Assembly: GCA_002118135.1 (NCBI GenBank) | Contig: BDIU01000010.1 | Location: 1 to 64,000, forward strand | DNA from: Trebouxia sp. TZW2008 | Taxonomy: Eukaryota > Chlorophyta > Trebouxiophyceae > Trebouxiales > Trebouxiaceae | DNA: 64,000 nucleotides | Direction: 5' to 3' | Part shown: positions 33,901-46,254 of the stretch, one piece after another | Position numbering within the stretch: position 1 is the first letter of the stretch | Layout: each line of letters starts with the position of its first letter | Made by a program: the position numbers and the translations under genes | The notes under the pieces: generated by a model | Seen by the model: the letters and a program-made list of their open reading frames with translations, nothing else | Told to the model about the DNA's origin: nothing | Database searches by the model: none

Positions 33901-36900
33901 TTGGGCTTCATCAGTGACCCTTACAAATTTTGACACAGCACTGAACAGAACATTTGGGATGTTGGAGCATAATTATTAAGGAAAGAAGAAGGCATACCTT
34001 GAGCACAGGCAGCTATGAGGGAGTTGTAGGTAACCACGTTTGGTTTGCAGCCTTCCCGGTGCATCTCTCCAAACAGGTCCAGGGCGAGCTCCCACCTGCC
34101 TGCCTTCTCGCAGGCGCTGATCAGGCTGCTGTAGGTGATCACATTCCGCTCACACCCTCGTCTGATCTGCAGCACAGGCAAAACCCTTGATTCTTCCCAT
34201 TGTTTCCTCAATTTTGATTAATTAGGCTTACTGTAGGTGATGACATCACGATCACAGCCTTGCCTGATCTGCAACACAGGTAACAACCCTGAGTCAAGGC
34301 CTGCCTGCTTTGTCTGACAATGGCTTACTAGGACAGAACACGTCAGCTCTGCTACCTTGCATGGTTTTGCTGACCCTTGTCTTGCAGCAGCAGCAGTATG
34401 AAAGGCCACAATCTACTCTCAGCAGCACAAGCATAAGTCTGGGTGCATTGGCTCAGACAAAGCAGAAAGCAGACAGGCTTGAATTTGTGTTCCTCTTGCT
34501 CTACAAAATTGCTTTTATGATAGAAGGTGTACATCATGTACACAGTGTTCTCTTGGAAATGCTGGATACACAATACCACAGCCCTTCAACAGGGTCAAGC
34601 TCCTGTCGTCACACAGCACTCTCACTACACAAGATCTGCAGTGCCAGCGCAAACAGCGCTCTCACCATGTCATCAAAGATCTGCAGAGCTCTGTCTAGCT
34701 GCCCGTTCTTGCCATAAGCTGATATGAGGGCTGTATAGGTTGTGGCAGTGGGCAGTGCACCGGCAGTGAGCATACGCTCATACACTTTGAGCGCCTCCTG
34801 TGCCTGCCCGCTCATGTTGCAGGCAATGATGACGGTGTTATAGGTTCTGATCTCTGGCTCTATGCCCTGCAGTAGCAAAAGAGGATCTGAGCCCCACACA
34901 CACAGCACCTGAGACAAGTAATCTGATAGTGGTGTGTTGTGCTTTGCAATGCGATGCAGCCACTTGCTGAGCTTTTATGCGCATGTGCTGACAAGCAAGC
35001 TATCACACACACAAAGGGGCTGATTGCAGACTGTAATGCGACACCATGGCAACAACTGGGATGAGGCATGCCTGATTATGTGTGACCTGTGCAGAGTGGC
35101 GCTGACGACAATGTCCTGACATGCACAAGAATCGTCATAACAAGGCTTGTTGCAAACGCTGCAGCAGGCCCACACTGCATGATTGTATGCATGCAAGATG
35201 CATACTGAGCCAGCCAGACTATGCACAGCCGTCCTGACTCAAAGTTCAGCACTGCAAGTCTGAAAAGTGTGTGTGCTGCTGGTGTCCACGCATGCCAGCA
35301 AGTACAGGCAGGGGTTTAGCAATTCGTCAAATGCAGACATCTTAGTAAAGGCACTGACCTGATGTTCCAGGGCGTCCAGCACTTTGACAGCCTCCTCCCA
35401 CTGGCCAGTCTTGCCATACACGTCTATGAGGGTGTTGTAGGTAACAAGGTTGGGGGTGCAGCTGTCTGACAGCAGCTGCTTGTACACGTCTAGAGCCAGG
35501 TCCAGCTCGTTTGCTTTTATACACACATTCATGAGGGCGCTGTAGGTATGTACATTGCAGGCAATGCCTCGGCTGCGCATTTCTGCTACTAGTTCAAGTG
35601 CCCTTCGTAGCTGTTGATGGGAGCCGCACTGGGAGATCATTGTTGTGTAGGTGTATACATCACAGAGGCAGATCAGCTCATGGCCGTCTTCAAGGCCTCT
35701 GAGCCAGTCAAAGATCTCCATTGCTCGCTTGCCATGTCCGCTTTTGGCAAGCTCCTTCAGCAGCGCTGCCAAAGCCCCACTGCATAACAATAAGACAATA
35801 TTCATGACAATTTCTAGCATACATTGCTACACGTGTGTAACATATGAGTCCTGTCTTGCCAGGTGGCCTTGTCTTGAGCATAACAGAACAGACTCCTGAT
35901 GTTCAACTGTTGGGAGTCAGACAAAACAATGTCATTGCAGATCTGCAGGTACAATGTATCACATAATCGACACACCATGACTCTTGTTGTAGCGACCCAC
36001 TGAGCAGCGTACAGACAGTGTCCAGTTGACAGTCCTCTGGCACTGATGCCTCACTGTGACTGCAAAATAGGGTCCTGACTGGCTGATATAAGGAGTGTAT
36101 AAAGCGCAAAAGTGCACAGCGGGGTATGTGCCTGTGGCCGTATCTCGCAACATGTGGGGAAACTGCCCATGGGTTCCAGCTGGGTGCAGTGCTAATGTAA
36201 CATCTGTTTGTGGTGAAATGCTGACGCACCTGTCTAGGTAATACAAGCCCTCACTGACTGCTGCTACTGCACTGGCATCAGGTGCCAACCCACGGACAAT
36301 CTGCAACATGTCCTCCACACTACTATCTGGAAAGTTGCTATCACCATCGCCTAGTTTCTGTCCCCGGCCAACTTTAGTTACTTCGGCCCAAAGCCTGCGG
36401 TAATGGCCTTGTCCCCGTCTGGGGTCTGTCAGACCTCGGCCACCTCGGAATGCTCCCCGACCTCGAGCTGATGCTGGGCCTCTCCCTCTCGTATTTGGGC
36501 TGGAAGGACTGTATGCGCCGTCTTTGAGCTCGCCGTCGCGAAACAGAGCGCGAGGCTTGCCTCTGTTTGCCGGACCCCCTCGGTTTGGAGTATGCCAACA
36601 ACGGCTGCCGTTCACAGGTGCCGAGCTGGGGGATCGTCTTGCCAGATCAGCAAGCGGGACGCTGTTGCAGAAGGCAGCTTGATTGATGTGCGACGCTGCC
36701 TCAGGCGACCTTAGCAGGTGCAATCCGCACAGATCCATGCTGTGAGCTTTTGACATGGCGTGCGCTGACTGTCGCAGGTGCATGTCGGACATGAAACTGT
36801 CGAGGTCGCCCAGACTATACGCGTTGTCCAATGCAGGCGGGTACTCCGGCACAGGGACGCTGCGCGGAGGCGAAGCTAAGGTGCTTGCCATGTCAGGTCT

Positions 36901-36924
36901 GTGGGTAGGTTCGGCAACACTCAT
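30982..36924 (-). CDS. PPR-SMR protein with N-terminal RGG-like region
   Basis: Pentatricopeptide-repeat proteins bind organellar RNA; the PPR-SMR subclass (GUN1, SVR7 and relatives) acts in plastid gene expression. Six exons give 2025 nt, 674 residues, in frame: 36230-36924, 35359-35779, 34666-34866, 33998-34166, 32026-32270, 30982-31275. Residues 1-230 are low complexity with a RG-rich stretch (GRGPASARGRGAFRGGRG). Exons 2-5 hold about nine PPR motifs (for example CNVHTYSALMNVCIKANELD, PNLVTYNTLIDVYGKTGQWE, CKPDSVTYGGLILAYEKGDQ). Exon 6 is an SMR domain (VDFGMHAFTVGAAVISLLRW, ending GCHSPFR) in which the usual LDxH and TGxG motifs are altered to VDFGMH and VNKG. No clear transit peptide is visible, though an inner ATG exists at 36888. 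Which family member it equals is not decidable by eye. Confidence 0.9.
31470..31615 (-). pseudogene. Ghost copy of SMR exon start
   Basis: MFQTAYGQGHFCLASLDGES then GNVNFGM copies VFQTACRQGHFRLTVHTNGE then SGCVDFGM of exon 30982-31275. It lies upstream of that exon. A further decayed piece of the exon middle is at about 31385-31410. Confidence 0.88.
31734..31795 (-). repeat. Ghost copy of PPR exon 32026-32270 end
   Basis: GTGGTGTGGGCTCAAGCTAC then AGCTGGTCAG|GTAT matches GTGGTTTGGGCTCAAGCCAA then GGCTGTTCAG|GTAG. The donor is kept, and the copy is downstream of the real exon. Confidence 0.8.
33845..33915 (-). repeat. Ghost copy of PPR exon 33998-34166 end
   Basis: The plus-strand words GAAGAAGG, TTGAGCACAGG and CTATGAGGGAGTTGTAGGTA (33980-34031) recur as GAAGAAGG, TTGAGCACAGG and CAATGAGAAGCTGTAAATGT (33848-33893). 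Downstream of the real exon. Confidence 0.75.
34231..34275 (-). repeat. Ghost copy of PPR exon 33998-34166 start
   Basis: Minus strand CAG|ATCAGGCAAGGCTGTGATCG encodes IRQGCDRDVITYS, copying IRRGCERNVITYS of the real exon with its acceptor. Upstream of the real exon, so this exon has ghosts on both sides. Confidence 0.85.
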
Positions 36925-38446
36925 ATCACACCGATGCGCATGTCAAGCGATCAGCGCATCGGATGCGCTTGTCTAGTTGATGTACACGATTCCATCGAGC
37001 CATGACGGAAGGCCTGAAGTGGTTCTTGCTAAACTTCCCGGGTAGCATCTCACACTGATCAGTACATTACCTTTGGCATGTCGGAACTCCAATCGTGCAA
37101 TCTGTAACTTTGACTTGTACAAGACTGGACAAAAGTGTTCTGACTTTCAGCACAATTTGACCTTATGCACACGATACAGCTGGCACTCCGTGCAGGGAGC
37201 TACCCGCAACCGGCTTGTTCCTCTTGTTGGGTGCGGGCAGGCGTCCAGTGCCGGGTGCAGTTGCGATATACTCAGCACACGGTGTCGTGAACACTGTAAG
37301 GCACACTTTTTCAGAGAGCATGGTGATCTGTGTCGCTTGCAGACAGCGAAGGCGAAGTGTGCTGCTGAAGCTCAGCAATAGGCTTTACAGAGGGGTACTG
37401 TCAGAGGGCGCCATTGCTAGGAGTTGTTTGTAGAGAAGTGTTTGTTACCAAGCAACCTTGTTCATACTTTAATGCTGTGTGCAAAAAGCTGCTGCTGTCT
37501 GCAAGGCAGAGCCTAAGCTGAGAAACCTGCCAGTCTCTGCTAAGCACGTCGACAGCAGAACTGTAAGCAGGCGCAAGCAGGGGCAAGCAGGCTTCTATAC
37601 TCAACTTTGTGCTGTGCTCTTGGTCACACTGGGCTCAACGGTGACTCTGCACCTGACAGCTACAAATTTGTGTGCTGCAATGTCAACAACAGATAAGCGA
37701 TCATCTGCAAAGGCTCATTTGCTATGAACTGCCTCAGCATCAGCCTCAACAAGGCATACCTTTGGCTGTCTACACAGCTCAGCACTTTGTCACACATGTC
37801 ATTTTGTTGTCACAGAGACATGACGTCACTGACACCTCAACTCAGTGGCAACAGACAAGCGGGAGGCCATGTTGAGCAATACACTGCCAGGGCAGCAGAC
37901 TGGGGCTGGTTTGCACCTGGAAATCATGATTTGTTTGTGCTGAGGGGGGGCTGTCCATGCAGTCATGTCTACTTCAAGATTAAAATCTTGTCAAATTTGG
38001 AAGACCGAGGCTTGTCAAACTGTGAAAACTAAGAGCCCTAGGCCGCTGCATCACAAGTCTGTGTAGGACCAAGCCAGCTGCTCTTTTCAAAATCACTCTA
38101 GTCGCACAAGATGTAGCTGAGCTTTGAGATTTCCTTCATGCCTATGCATTGATCTGCGCAAGGCTTGACTTCATAGAGGTCTATAGCTGAGTTTTGCCAC
38201 ACAATTGGCAGAAGCTGATGCCTTGGATGATCCAACACTGCAAATCCGATCATTGCTGCAGATCGTTCAAACTGCTGCAAACGACGGTCAACAAGACTCT
38301 TAGGTTGTGCTGCAAGGGCAGCCGCTTCGTGTTCGTGATCAATTTGTCTGTCCCGTCCGAGCCATCAGCAGAGAAAGACTTTGTCATTGAGCGCTGTGAA
38401 TAGGACGTAGCGCCTGCAAGACCCCGACATTACCTCCGCGTATGGT
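36925..38446. other. Divergent spacer, PPR-SMR to starch-binding phosphatase
   Basis: About 1.5 kb between two divergent start codons; both promoters should lie here. Open frames here (for example 37073-37381) show no recognisable domain. Confidence 0.4.
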
Positions 38447-40414
38447 ATGAACGGCGTCCGAGGAGGTAGACTGGCAACACCGCTCAGTCATTGCCATACA
38501 TTCGGACCCAATTGCTCTGCCTTTGCGCATTTGGCACATCGACCGGAGCAAAGTCCCCGCCGTCGTCTAACCTGTCAAGCTTCAGAGGTATGCCGATCTT
38601 GCAAACCAGGCAGCGCTCACAAAGTGCCATGTCAAAAGTGATGCAGACACGCTTGCTGTCTTCTGCAATGTGCAAGTCTAAGCAAAGAGTTATAACCTGA
38701 AGGGTTTAGCAAACTGCTCATTCTGCAGGTGCAACAACAGCAGCAGCAGGAACAGCCAAAGACAAGGCGCGCCAAAGCACCTAAACAGCGAAAGCATCTT
38801 CAAACTTCTGCAAATGACACTGCAAGTAGTCAGCCGTCAGTAGTCCCCGCCACGTCAGTCTCACAAAGCGGCGACATTGTTCTGTACTATTGCACTGGTT
38901 GGCCTCAAGCAAAGCTTCACTGCTCTGTCAATGCTGGAGAGTGGCAGGACAGAGACTTTGAGCAGGTATCAGTAGCATTAGCTATTGCCTTTGCAGCTGC
39001 AGGCAACTTGGAAGCTATCCCCCCTCCTCCTTTGCAACGTTTTGCTTGATAATTGCAGATGCCGAGTTTTGGCGATGAGCGCTTGTCCTTGCCTGCTTTG
39101 CCAGCTTTTGCATTCTGATTGTAGGTCAACTCCTCCAGCGGTAAATGGTGTGTGGCTAAGATCCCCCTGAATGGTGCCCTGCAAAACGCCAGTGCAGCAC
39201 ATCCTCTACTAGAGTTTGTGGTGCACAATGGGCAAGGACAGTATGACAAGCCCCAAACAGGTACATGTGCAGCACAGGTACAATGCTTACTATCAGGACA
39301 TACAGTTCCGTTGGCAGCTTTGCTAGATCTAAAGGGGGATGCATCACTGCAGCTTTACTGCGGATGGCAAATGCAATCTGACATCTCGTTCACACATTGG
39401 TCTGGTGCTTGCAGTCTAGTGCACCTGGCGAGGTCTATCTTTGTCTTATCCTGTGCATCTTGCTTGACTTGTCAACTCAGACCTGCTCAGACTATCAATG
39501 GAGCCATTCTTGACTGTAGCCACCGCACCTGCTTGACGCATGCAGGCGACAACTACCAAATCAATGAGACAGGCATCTTCTCTTTGGCTTATGGGGAGCT
39601 TCAGAAGTCAGCTGGAGAGGCAGTTTTGCTGGTCAGCGATTTGGATGACACCATGATTGGTGATGACGCTGCAACAGCTGCATTCAGAGACTATTGGGAA
39701 AGAGAAGCACTCCCACGAGGGTCTTTGCTTGTTTACAACACAGGCAGAGCAGTTGACAAGTTTCAGGAGCTTTGTCAGCAGAAGCAGCACTGCTTAGCCA
39801 TGCCAGATGTTCTCATGTCTTCAGTTGGTACCAAGGTGTACAATTGGCAGCAAGGCAGCTGGAAAGAAGATGCCCAATACGCTAGCAGGCTTGACCATGC
39901 ATGGAAGCTTGACTCAGTGCGGGATGCAACATACGCAGCCTTAGCAGCAGCAGGGCGGGACAAGATGCATTTCAGGCCACCTGAGGAGCAAAATGCTCAC
40001 AAGGTCACATGTGGGGTCCATGTTGACGTCATGGAGCAAGTGCAGCAGCAAATTAGTGGTCAGTTGGCACATCAAGGCGTCCAGGCACGTTTGATCTTGT
40101 CTGGCAAGGGTGATTGGCGCTACTTGGACATTGTGGCCATCAATGCTGGCAAGCTCCAGGCACTGGAGTTTGTACGACAAAAGTATGGCTTTGCACACAA
40201 CAGGACAATTGCATGCGGTGATTCTGGGAATGACAAGGACATGCTGTCAGGGCAGAATCTGGCCATTGTTGTAGGCAATGCACAGCCTGATTTGCTAAAA
40301 TGGGTCATCAACACTCAGTTGAGGCCAAATGACGAAGCTGCCAGGTTGCTAGTGACTAATTCACACATGGCGCAAGGGATTCTAGAGGGGCTGCAAGCAT
40401 TTGGCCTGAAGTAA
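38447..40414 (+). CDS. Starch-binding module fused to sucrose-phosphatase-like HAD enzyme
   Basis: Four exons, 38447-38587, 38729-38965, 39125-39260, 39546-40414, sum to 1383 nt, 460 residues, in frame. Residues 1-47 look like a plastid transit peptide ending RRRLTCQASE. After a Q/K-rich linker comes a CBM25/53-type starch-binding module: VLYYCTGWPQAKLHCSVNAG, GKWCVAKIPLNGAL, LEFVVHNGQGQYDKPQTG, GDNYQI. The C-terminal 270 residues are an S6PP-type HAD phosphatase: DLDDTMIGD (motif I, D203 and D205), VYNTGRAVDKFQEL (motif II), DVLMSSVGTKVY, GKGDWRYLDI (K), and IACGDSGNDKDML (motif IV). True SPPs hydrolyse sucrose-6-phosphate; a plastid, starch-bound version suggests a sugar-phosphate or glucan substrate, which is inference. 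Confidence 0.9.
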
Positions 40415-42108
40415 ACCAGGCAAACGAACTTTTTGGACTCAGCACATCACCTATGGGGCTTGTCAGGCTGTCAGCATGCAGTTGGCATGTATATCGCTCT
40501 ACACTGCTTGCAAGTCCAAGGCATACGACCTAGTAATTACATAGAGTTGGTGACTTGAGCAGCTCAGGTTGACCTGGTTTTGCTTGCTGACAATTCAGTC
40601 TAATGTGTGACATAGTCTCCGCTCTACAGACTTTGCGTTGTGCTTGTCGAGGTGACGGAAGTCACTGAGTTGTATGATGGTGCTTTTGTATTGCAATCTA
40701 CCATGTCATGCAGCATGAGTCGGGATAAGTGCTGTCAGTATGCTGCATATATCGTCCAGGTCTGCTGACTGATATGATTGTGACGCTGGCTTTCTTGCGC
40801 ACCGCATTAAATGCTTTGTGATGGTCGGCTTGCTGCAAAATAAACCATAATATCACCTGACCCGCTGCAAAAAAGTAAATGCCCTGCAATGTGCTCAGGG
40901 GTACATCAGACAATCAGCAAGGACAGGCCATGGCCATTGTGGAACTGCAGGATTTGCTGCACCCTGCCTGTACTTAGACAGATACTCTGGGTGAGCATCA
41001 CCGTGACTTGAGTGTAAGCCAAAGCTGTGCAACTGTTTCAAAAGGTTGTCTGAAATGCATGCTGTTCATGGTGCAAGTGCTGTGTGTGTGCTGAGATCAG
41101 AGGTCCACAAAGCGTATGCTTCCGAACGGCTGGCCTAAGACTCATGAACATGAGCCCAGCAAGAGGTTGCCTTGCAGGGTTTGCCCAGCAGGTTGCCAGG
41201 TGTAAGTCAAAGACAGGACAGGGGCGGCTTCTGCCAATTTGAGCTCGGCGCGCACAGACTGCACCTCGACACCAGCAAAGAGCTCGAGCAGTCACAGCAT
41301 GGAAGGAAGAGTGTGGCACTTTGCTCAGACTGGGACTCACAGCTCAAAGCTTGTTTGATCTGAGTCTGGCGACTCCATCACGCCTTGCACGCCATTACTG
41401 CAATCATCACTTAACCCGCGACATCGAACATCAAGCATGCTGCGGGCTCCAAGCAGTTCCTGGAGCTTGCGCCCTGGGCAGGGGGAGGTGCGCAGGAAAG
41501 GCCTTTGAACGAGCTCAGCAAGGTTTGTGGTTGAACCCTATCTGACGAGTCATTGGCAACACAATACAGGAATTTCACTCTGAGCTGTGGCTAGCTGCAT
41601 GGCAAGCCAGCTGGCTACACTACGTCGGAGGCAGTTATAAGCATTTGAATAGCTGAGCGTAGCCGTTAAGCATGGCTTGGCTGCAAGGCCCCGACATATG
41701 TGGCAGACAGCAAGTAGTGATGGCGTTTGACTTACAGTAGCATGGACAGAGTAGTCGATTCAGCCGATTACAGACTCCAGCACGACCTGAGTTATAGCAC
41801 TTTGGCTGCGTATTGCTATAGCCTCGTCCAGTAGCCTGTCTGACTGTCCCAGACCATGCTGCTCGGGTTTGCGAGCGCTTAAATCGGGCTCTCCGGGCAC
41901 CGTTTTGGTCAAAGTTGTGAAACAGGCAGACGAGCCGCGGTGAGCACACCGCAGACAATACCAAGAGTCTCGCAAACGACATTGCAGCATAGTTGCAACG
42001 TACTCCTCACATTGTAAGCATTTCAAGCTGCTGCTAGTCTGGAAGATTGGACAATCCCCTTTGTTTGCAAAGCAAGGGACATCAGACCATTTCACTCTTG
42101 TTGCAGAA
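40415..42108. other. Spacer and probable 5' UTR of the MAP kinase gene
   Basis: No supported coding region. A TTGCAG acceptor ends two bases before the kinase ATG (42109), so a 5' UTR intron is likely. Confidence 0.45.
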
Positions 42109-45100
42109 ATGGACACCAAGGAGTTTTTCACTGAGTATGGTGAAGCCAACAGATACACCATCAAGGAAGTGATCGGCAAAGGCAGCTATGGCGTAGTCTG
42201 CTCAGCTGTTGACGTAAAAACAGGCGAAAAAGTCGCTATCAAGAAGATCAACAATGTCTTCGACCATGTATCAGATGCAACACGTATCCTGCGGGAGATC
42301 AAGTTGTTGCGGTTGCTCAGGCATCCAGGTGGCCTTGCAATCAGGCTTTCAATGCATATGCTGCTGGCATCTTGCTACTATGCTGCTCCATTAGCAGCAG
42401 CTTGAGCGAAGTTCTGTCTACAGATATTGTGGAGATCAAACATATCATGCTGCCGCCTAGTCCCCGTCAGTTCAAGGACATATATGTGGTGTTTGAGCTA
42501 ATGGAGACTGACCTGCATCAGGTGAGGAAACTTTACGTGCTGTGTTTCTGTAACGGCTTATTGCAAGCATGCGTGCCCTATGGTCTAGTGCTTCTGCCGG
42601 CATTGTGTTCCAGAGTGATCATAATAATTTAGTCTCAAACTTGCAGAAAGTGTCTGTGCCTGCAGGTCATCAAAGCAAATGATGACTTGACGCCTGAGCA
42701 TCATCAGTTTTTCCTGTACCAGATGTTACGTGGATTGAAATATATCCACACTGGTAAGTCTGCAATAGCACGAATTTGTGTTTTCATCAGCTTAAGCGTC
42801 GCTTTGCTTCTGCAAAGCATGTGCTGCTTTTCGCCGGTGTTTCATCAGCGTGTGCACAAGCAGCATCTTCTGTAGATAGTGATCTACCAGCCTGTTGCCG
42901 TCTTATAGCCAAGGAGATTATCAGTTGCAAGTCTCTACTGCACACTTCCCCTTTTCCTGACATGCTCAGTCAGCTAATGCCAGATGTACATATTTCTGCA
43001 GCCAAGGTGTTTCATCGGGATCTGAAACCCAAGAACATCCTTGCCAACTCTGATTGCAAGCTCAAGGTCTGTGACTTTGGCCTGGCCCGGCCCTCCTTCA
43101 ATGACATGCCTACCACCATCTTCTGGACAGACTATGTGGCCACTCGGTGGTACAGAGCGCCAGAGCTGTGTGGTTCCTTCTTTGCAAAGTACTCGCCAGC
43201 CATTGACATCTGGAGCATAGGCTGCATCTTTGCTGAGATCTTGCTTGGCAAGCCGTTGTTCCCAGGCAGGAATGTGGTTCACCAGCTGGAGCTCATCACA
43301 GACCTGTTGGGCACCCCATCACCGCAAGTAGTGGCTAAGGTGAGGCAGCTCATGTCTCCTGTGCACCAGCATCATTGGCATGCTGGCTTGTGAAGTGCAA
43401 TGACCCTGCTAGATGCATACAGAACTTTTGTTAAGCTTGCGCATCAAGGTGCTATTGAGTCATTTGCCCTCAATCTTGAGCTATTTTGCTTTGACAAGGA
43501 TGTTTAGATTCAGCTGACTTGCATATGAAGTCAATGCATAGTGCTGTGGCACCATGTCGCTTGAGTGCCCTTATTGCATGTTTGCATAAGCACTACAGCT
43601 GTGGTCATGCCAGACTGCCTTCATCAGTTTGGTCATGCATAATCTGACCTAGTTACTTGCAACAGCACAGCTGTGGCCCTGCAGCACACTGACATGTGTG
43701 CTGCATGGCCACAGGCTTGTTTGGGCTTGTGCTAGTGTATGCATGCTTGCAAGATTGGTTTTTATGACAGCATAGAAGTTTATACTATTTTCTTGACATG
43801 ACTTGTTGGAATGATTGTGGTGCTCTTGTGCATACAATTCCAGGCTTGCAAGCCCATTGAAGGTACCAAGCCATTATCTGTGACATGCTCAGCTGTCTGA
43901 GCTACAATCAGGTATAGCTGGAGCTTCCAACAAACCTTTGGAAAGTATTTTCATACATTATTGCAGCCCAAGCAGCTGATCATGTTGCACCCAAGAGCGT
44001 TTTTTGCTATCTGAATTGGCTTGAGCAGATGTAGTCAATCAAGACTGGCTCAGCAGCCTAGTCCAGCATGTCGATGTGCATGCAATTCTGCAGTGATCGA
44101 ACTGCTTACAATCACAAATGTCATGTCATGTCATGTCATTGTCTGCTGACTCATCAGGAAAGATGATGACCAGACTTGCATGACTTGCAGAGTTTCTGAT
44201 CACACAGGCTGTCTCACCACACAAGTACCAGCATCATATGTCCCAGCAGCAAACAGCGTGATGCATTCCGTTGGCTGTGTGTCAGCTTCCAGACATGCGC
44301 AGGCACTGGGATGGTTCATCGTCATCATTTACACACTTGCTGGCGAGCTCACGTGGCCCTGCTAGGTGCATACAGATACAATGAACTTCCTTTCAACAGT
44401 TTGATAATGGTGCAGGTGCGCAATGAGAAGGCACGCCGCTTCCTGATGAACATGCGTAAGAAGCCTAGGGTGAACTTTGAGAAGTACTTTGTGAAGGCGG
44501 ATAGGGGAGCGCTTCGCCTGCTGCAGCGCATGCTGGCTTTTGACCCTGTTGAGAGGCCAACATGCGAGGAGGCCCTAGCAGATCCCTACTTCAATGGCCT
44601 CAGTCAGCCAGGCAGAGAGCCTAGCGCACAGCCTGTCAGCAAGCTCAGCTTTGAGTTTGAGAGGCGCAAGCTCACAACTGATGAGGTGGGTGGTATATCC
44701 GCATCTGATAAGTTGCTGTTATGAAGCCTAATGTACAGGTCCAGCTCCATGGACGCTACGCTAATACACAAGCGTCAAACAGATGCCATACCCCTAAGGG
44801 GCGTCGACTCCTGGAATTTGTCTGCATTTCAGCTGCTGCAGGTTGCTGCATTTGCCGTGAAAACTATGAACAGTACGCCATGCAGCATACCTGACTCTGA
44901 CAGGCTCCTGCAGCAGCAGATCCTGCTGTCTTTTGTGCACAGTCTGCTAGGTCAACAGCAAGTCTTGTTCAGGAATCACTGGCTTGCTGGTGCTTGCTGC
45001 ATCAGGTCTGCATCATGTTTATGATTGTACTTTGTACAGGGATTGCACCGGGGCATGCAGGAACTGTGGCAACCCTTTGTACAGACAAACCTTGCTAAAT

Positions 45101-45631
45101 GAGTGCTGCATACAAGTACAATCTGATGCATGCAAATTTCCTTACAACATCAGCAACTCAGTCACTTTGTGAGACAAAATTGCATTCCAACCTTTGCAGG
45201 TGCGCGAGCTGATCTACAGGGAGCTGCTAGAGTACCACCCCCACATGCTGGCAGACTACCTGTCAGGCAACCGCCAGCAGCCCAGCTTCATGTACCCAAG
45301 TGCAGTGGACAACTTCAAACGCCAATTTGCACATTTGGAAGGCGGCGGAGCATATGGTGCTGGCATGGGCGGCCGCAACAACTTGGGTCAGGCAACTTCT
45401 CTGCCTAGGGAAAGGGTGAAGGAGTTTCAGAATGAGGCTCAGAGATATGCTCCAGGGCAACAGATTTCAGCACAGCCCAGCAGAGCTGTGGACTCTCTGG
45501 GGTCAGGAGTCAGGAACATGACAGTGCTGGAACAGCAGCAGAATGGCTACAGCAGAATGCAAGCAGAAGCTTTGGGCCGACCTCCCATGTCTCAGCAGCA
45601 GCAGTTGCTCCGGTCAAACAGCTTCCAGTAG
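42109..45631 (+). CDS. MAP kinase, TDY-loop (plant group D type)
   Basis: Ser/Thr kinase of MAPK cascades. Six exons: 42109-42328, 42424-42521, 42666-42753, 43002-43339, 44416-44685, 45200-45631; the sum is 1446 nt, 481 residues, in frame. The glycine loop IGKGSYGVV is at about 22-30, the ATP-binding lysine in VAIKKI at K45, [13 protein letters not shown] at about 139-151, DFGLARP at 160-166, and activation loop TDY at 178-180 followed by [16 protein letters not shown]. Then [25 protein letters not shown] spliced to [10 protein letters not shown], and [23 protein letters not shown] rather than TEY, together with the C-terminal extension [20 protein letters not shown], is typical of plant group D MAPKs. 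The Q/R-rich tail ends [20 protein letters not shown]. Introns 43340-44415 and 44686-45199 contain nothing I recognise. Upstream activators cannot be inferred. Confidence 0.95.
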
Positions 45632-46254
45632 CTGACAGTGTCTACTGACTGCTTATATGCATTCCACTCTTCAGCCTGTGTATTGCCCCATCTTCATCAG
45701 GAAATGTGGGAACTACTGTTTATACATATGTTCCTGCTATGCTGTATGCACTCGGTGTTCTATACCATTTCATCCAGGTTTTGCAGTTGAAATCCTTCCA
45801 ACAAATGAGGTTGCTACTTCCAGATTGCTCAAGTGTTTTTGTTGGAAAGACATCTGTGGTGAACGGGATTTCCAACTAAGTGATGCCGTTGCGCTGATTT
45901 GCGCTTGCTGATACACTACCCTACGCTCAGGCTTGTAAACGAATGTTCAAGTTCACATAGAAAATTCATGTCCCTAAAAATCTAATAGGCCAGTGACACT
46001 AAACTGCTGCAAGTTATTCCCATGCCACGCAGATACATGGACTACATGAAACTGAACAGAAGTTGCAGTGGGCTGTTACAACATACACAGAGAGAAAACA
46101 CAGATCACAAGCAAACTGACATGTGCCTGAATGCAAATCGACTGGATATCAGAAACAGATCAATCTAGCGAGACTGTAGATAATGGTACAGGGCGACAGA
46201 CATTTAACAACCACTAAAGAGGTCAGTCCTGAACGCTCATGACAATGACATGAC
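45632..46254. other. Convergent spacer
   Basis: 3' regions of the MAP kinase (plus) and chromodomain gene (minus). No coding region I can support. Confidence 0.45.

Noticed and set aside
43340..44415. Possible extra exon in the long MAP kinase intron
   Set aside because: Kinase subdomains are continuous from [12 protein letters not shown] to [10 protein letters not shown] without it, and the frames inside show no kinase sequence.
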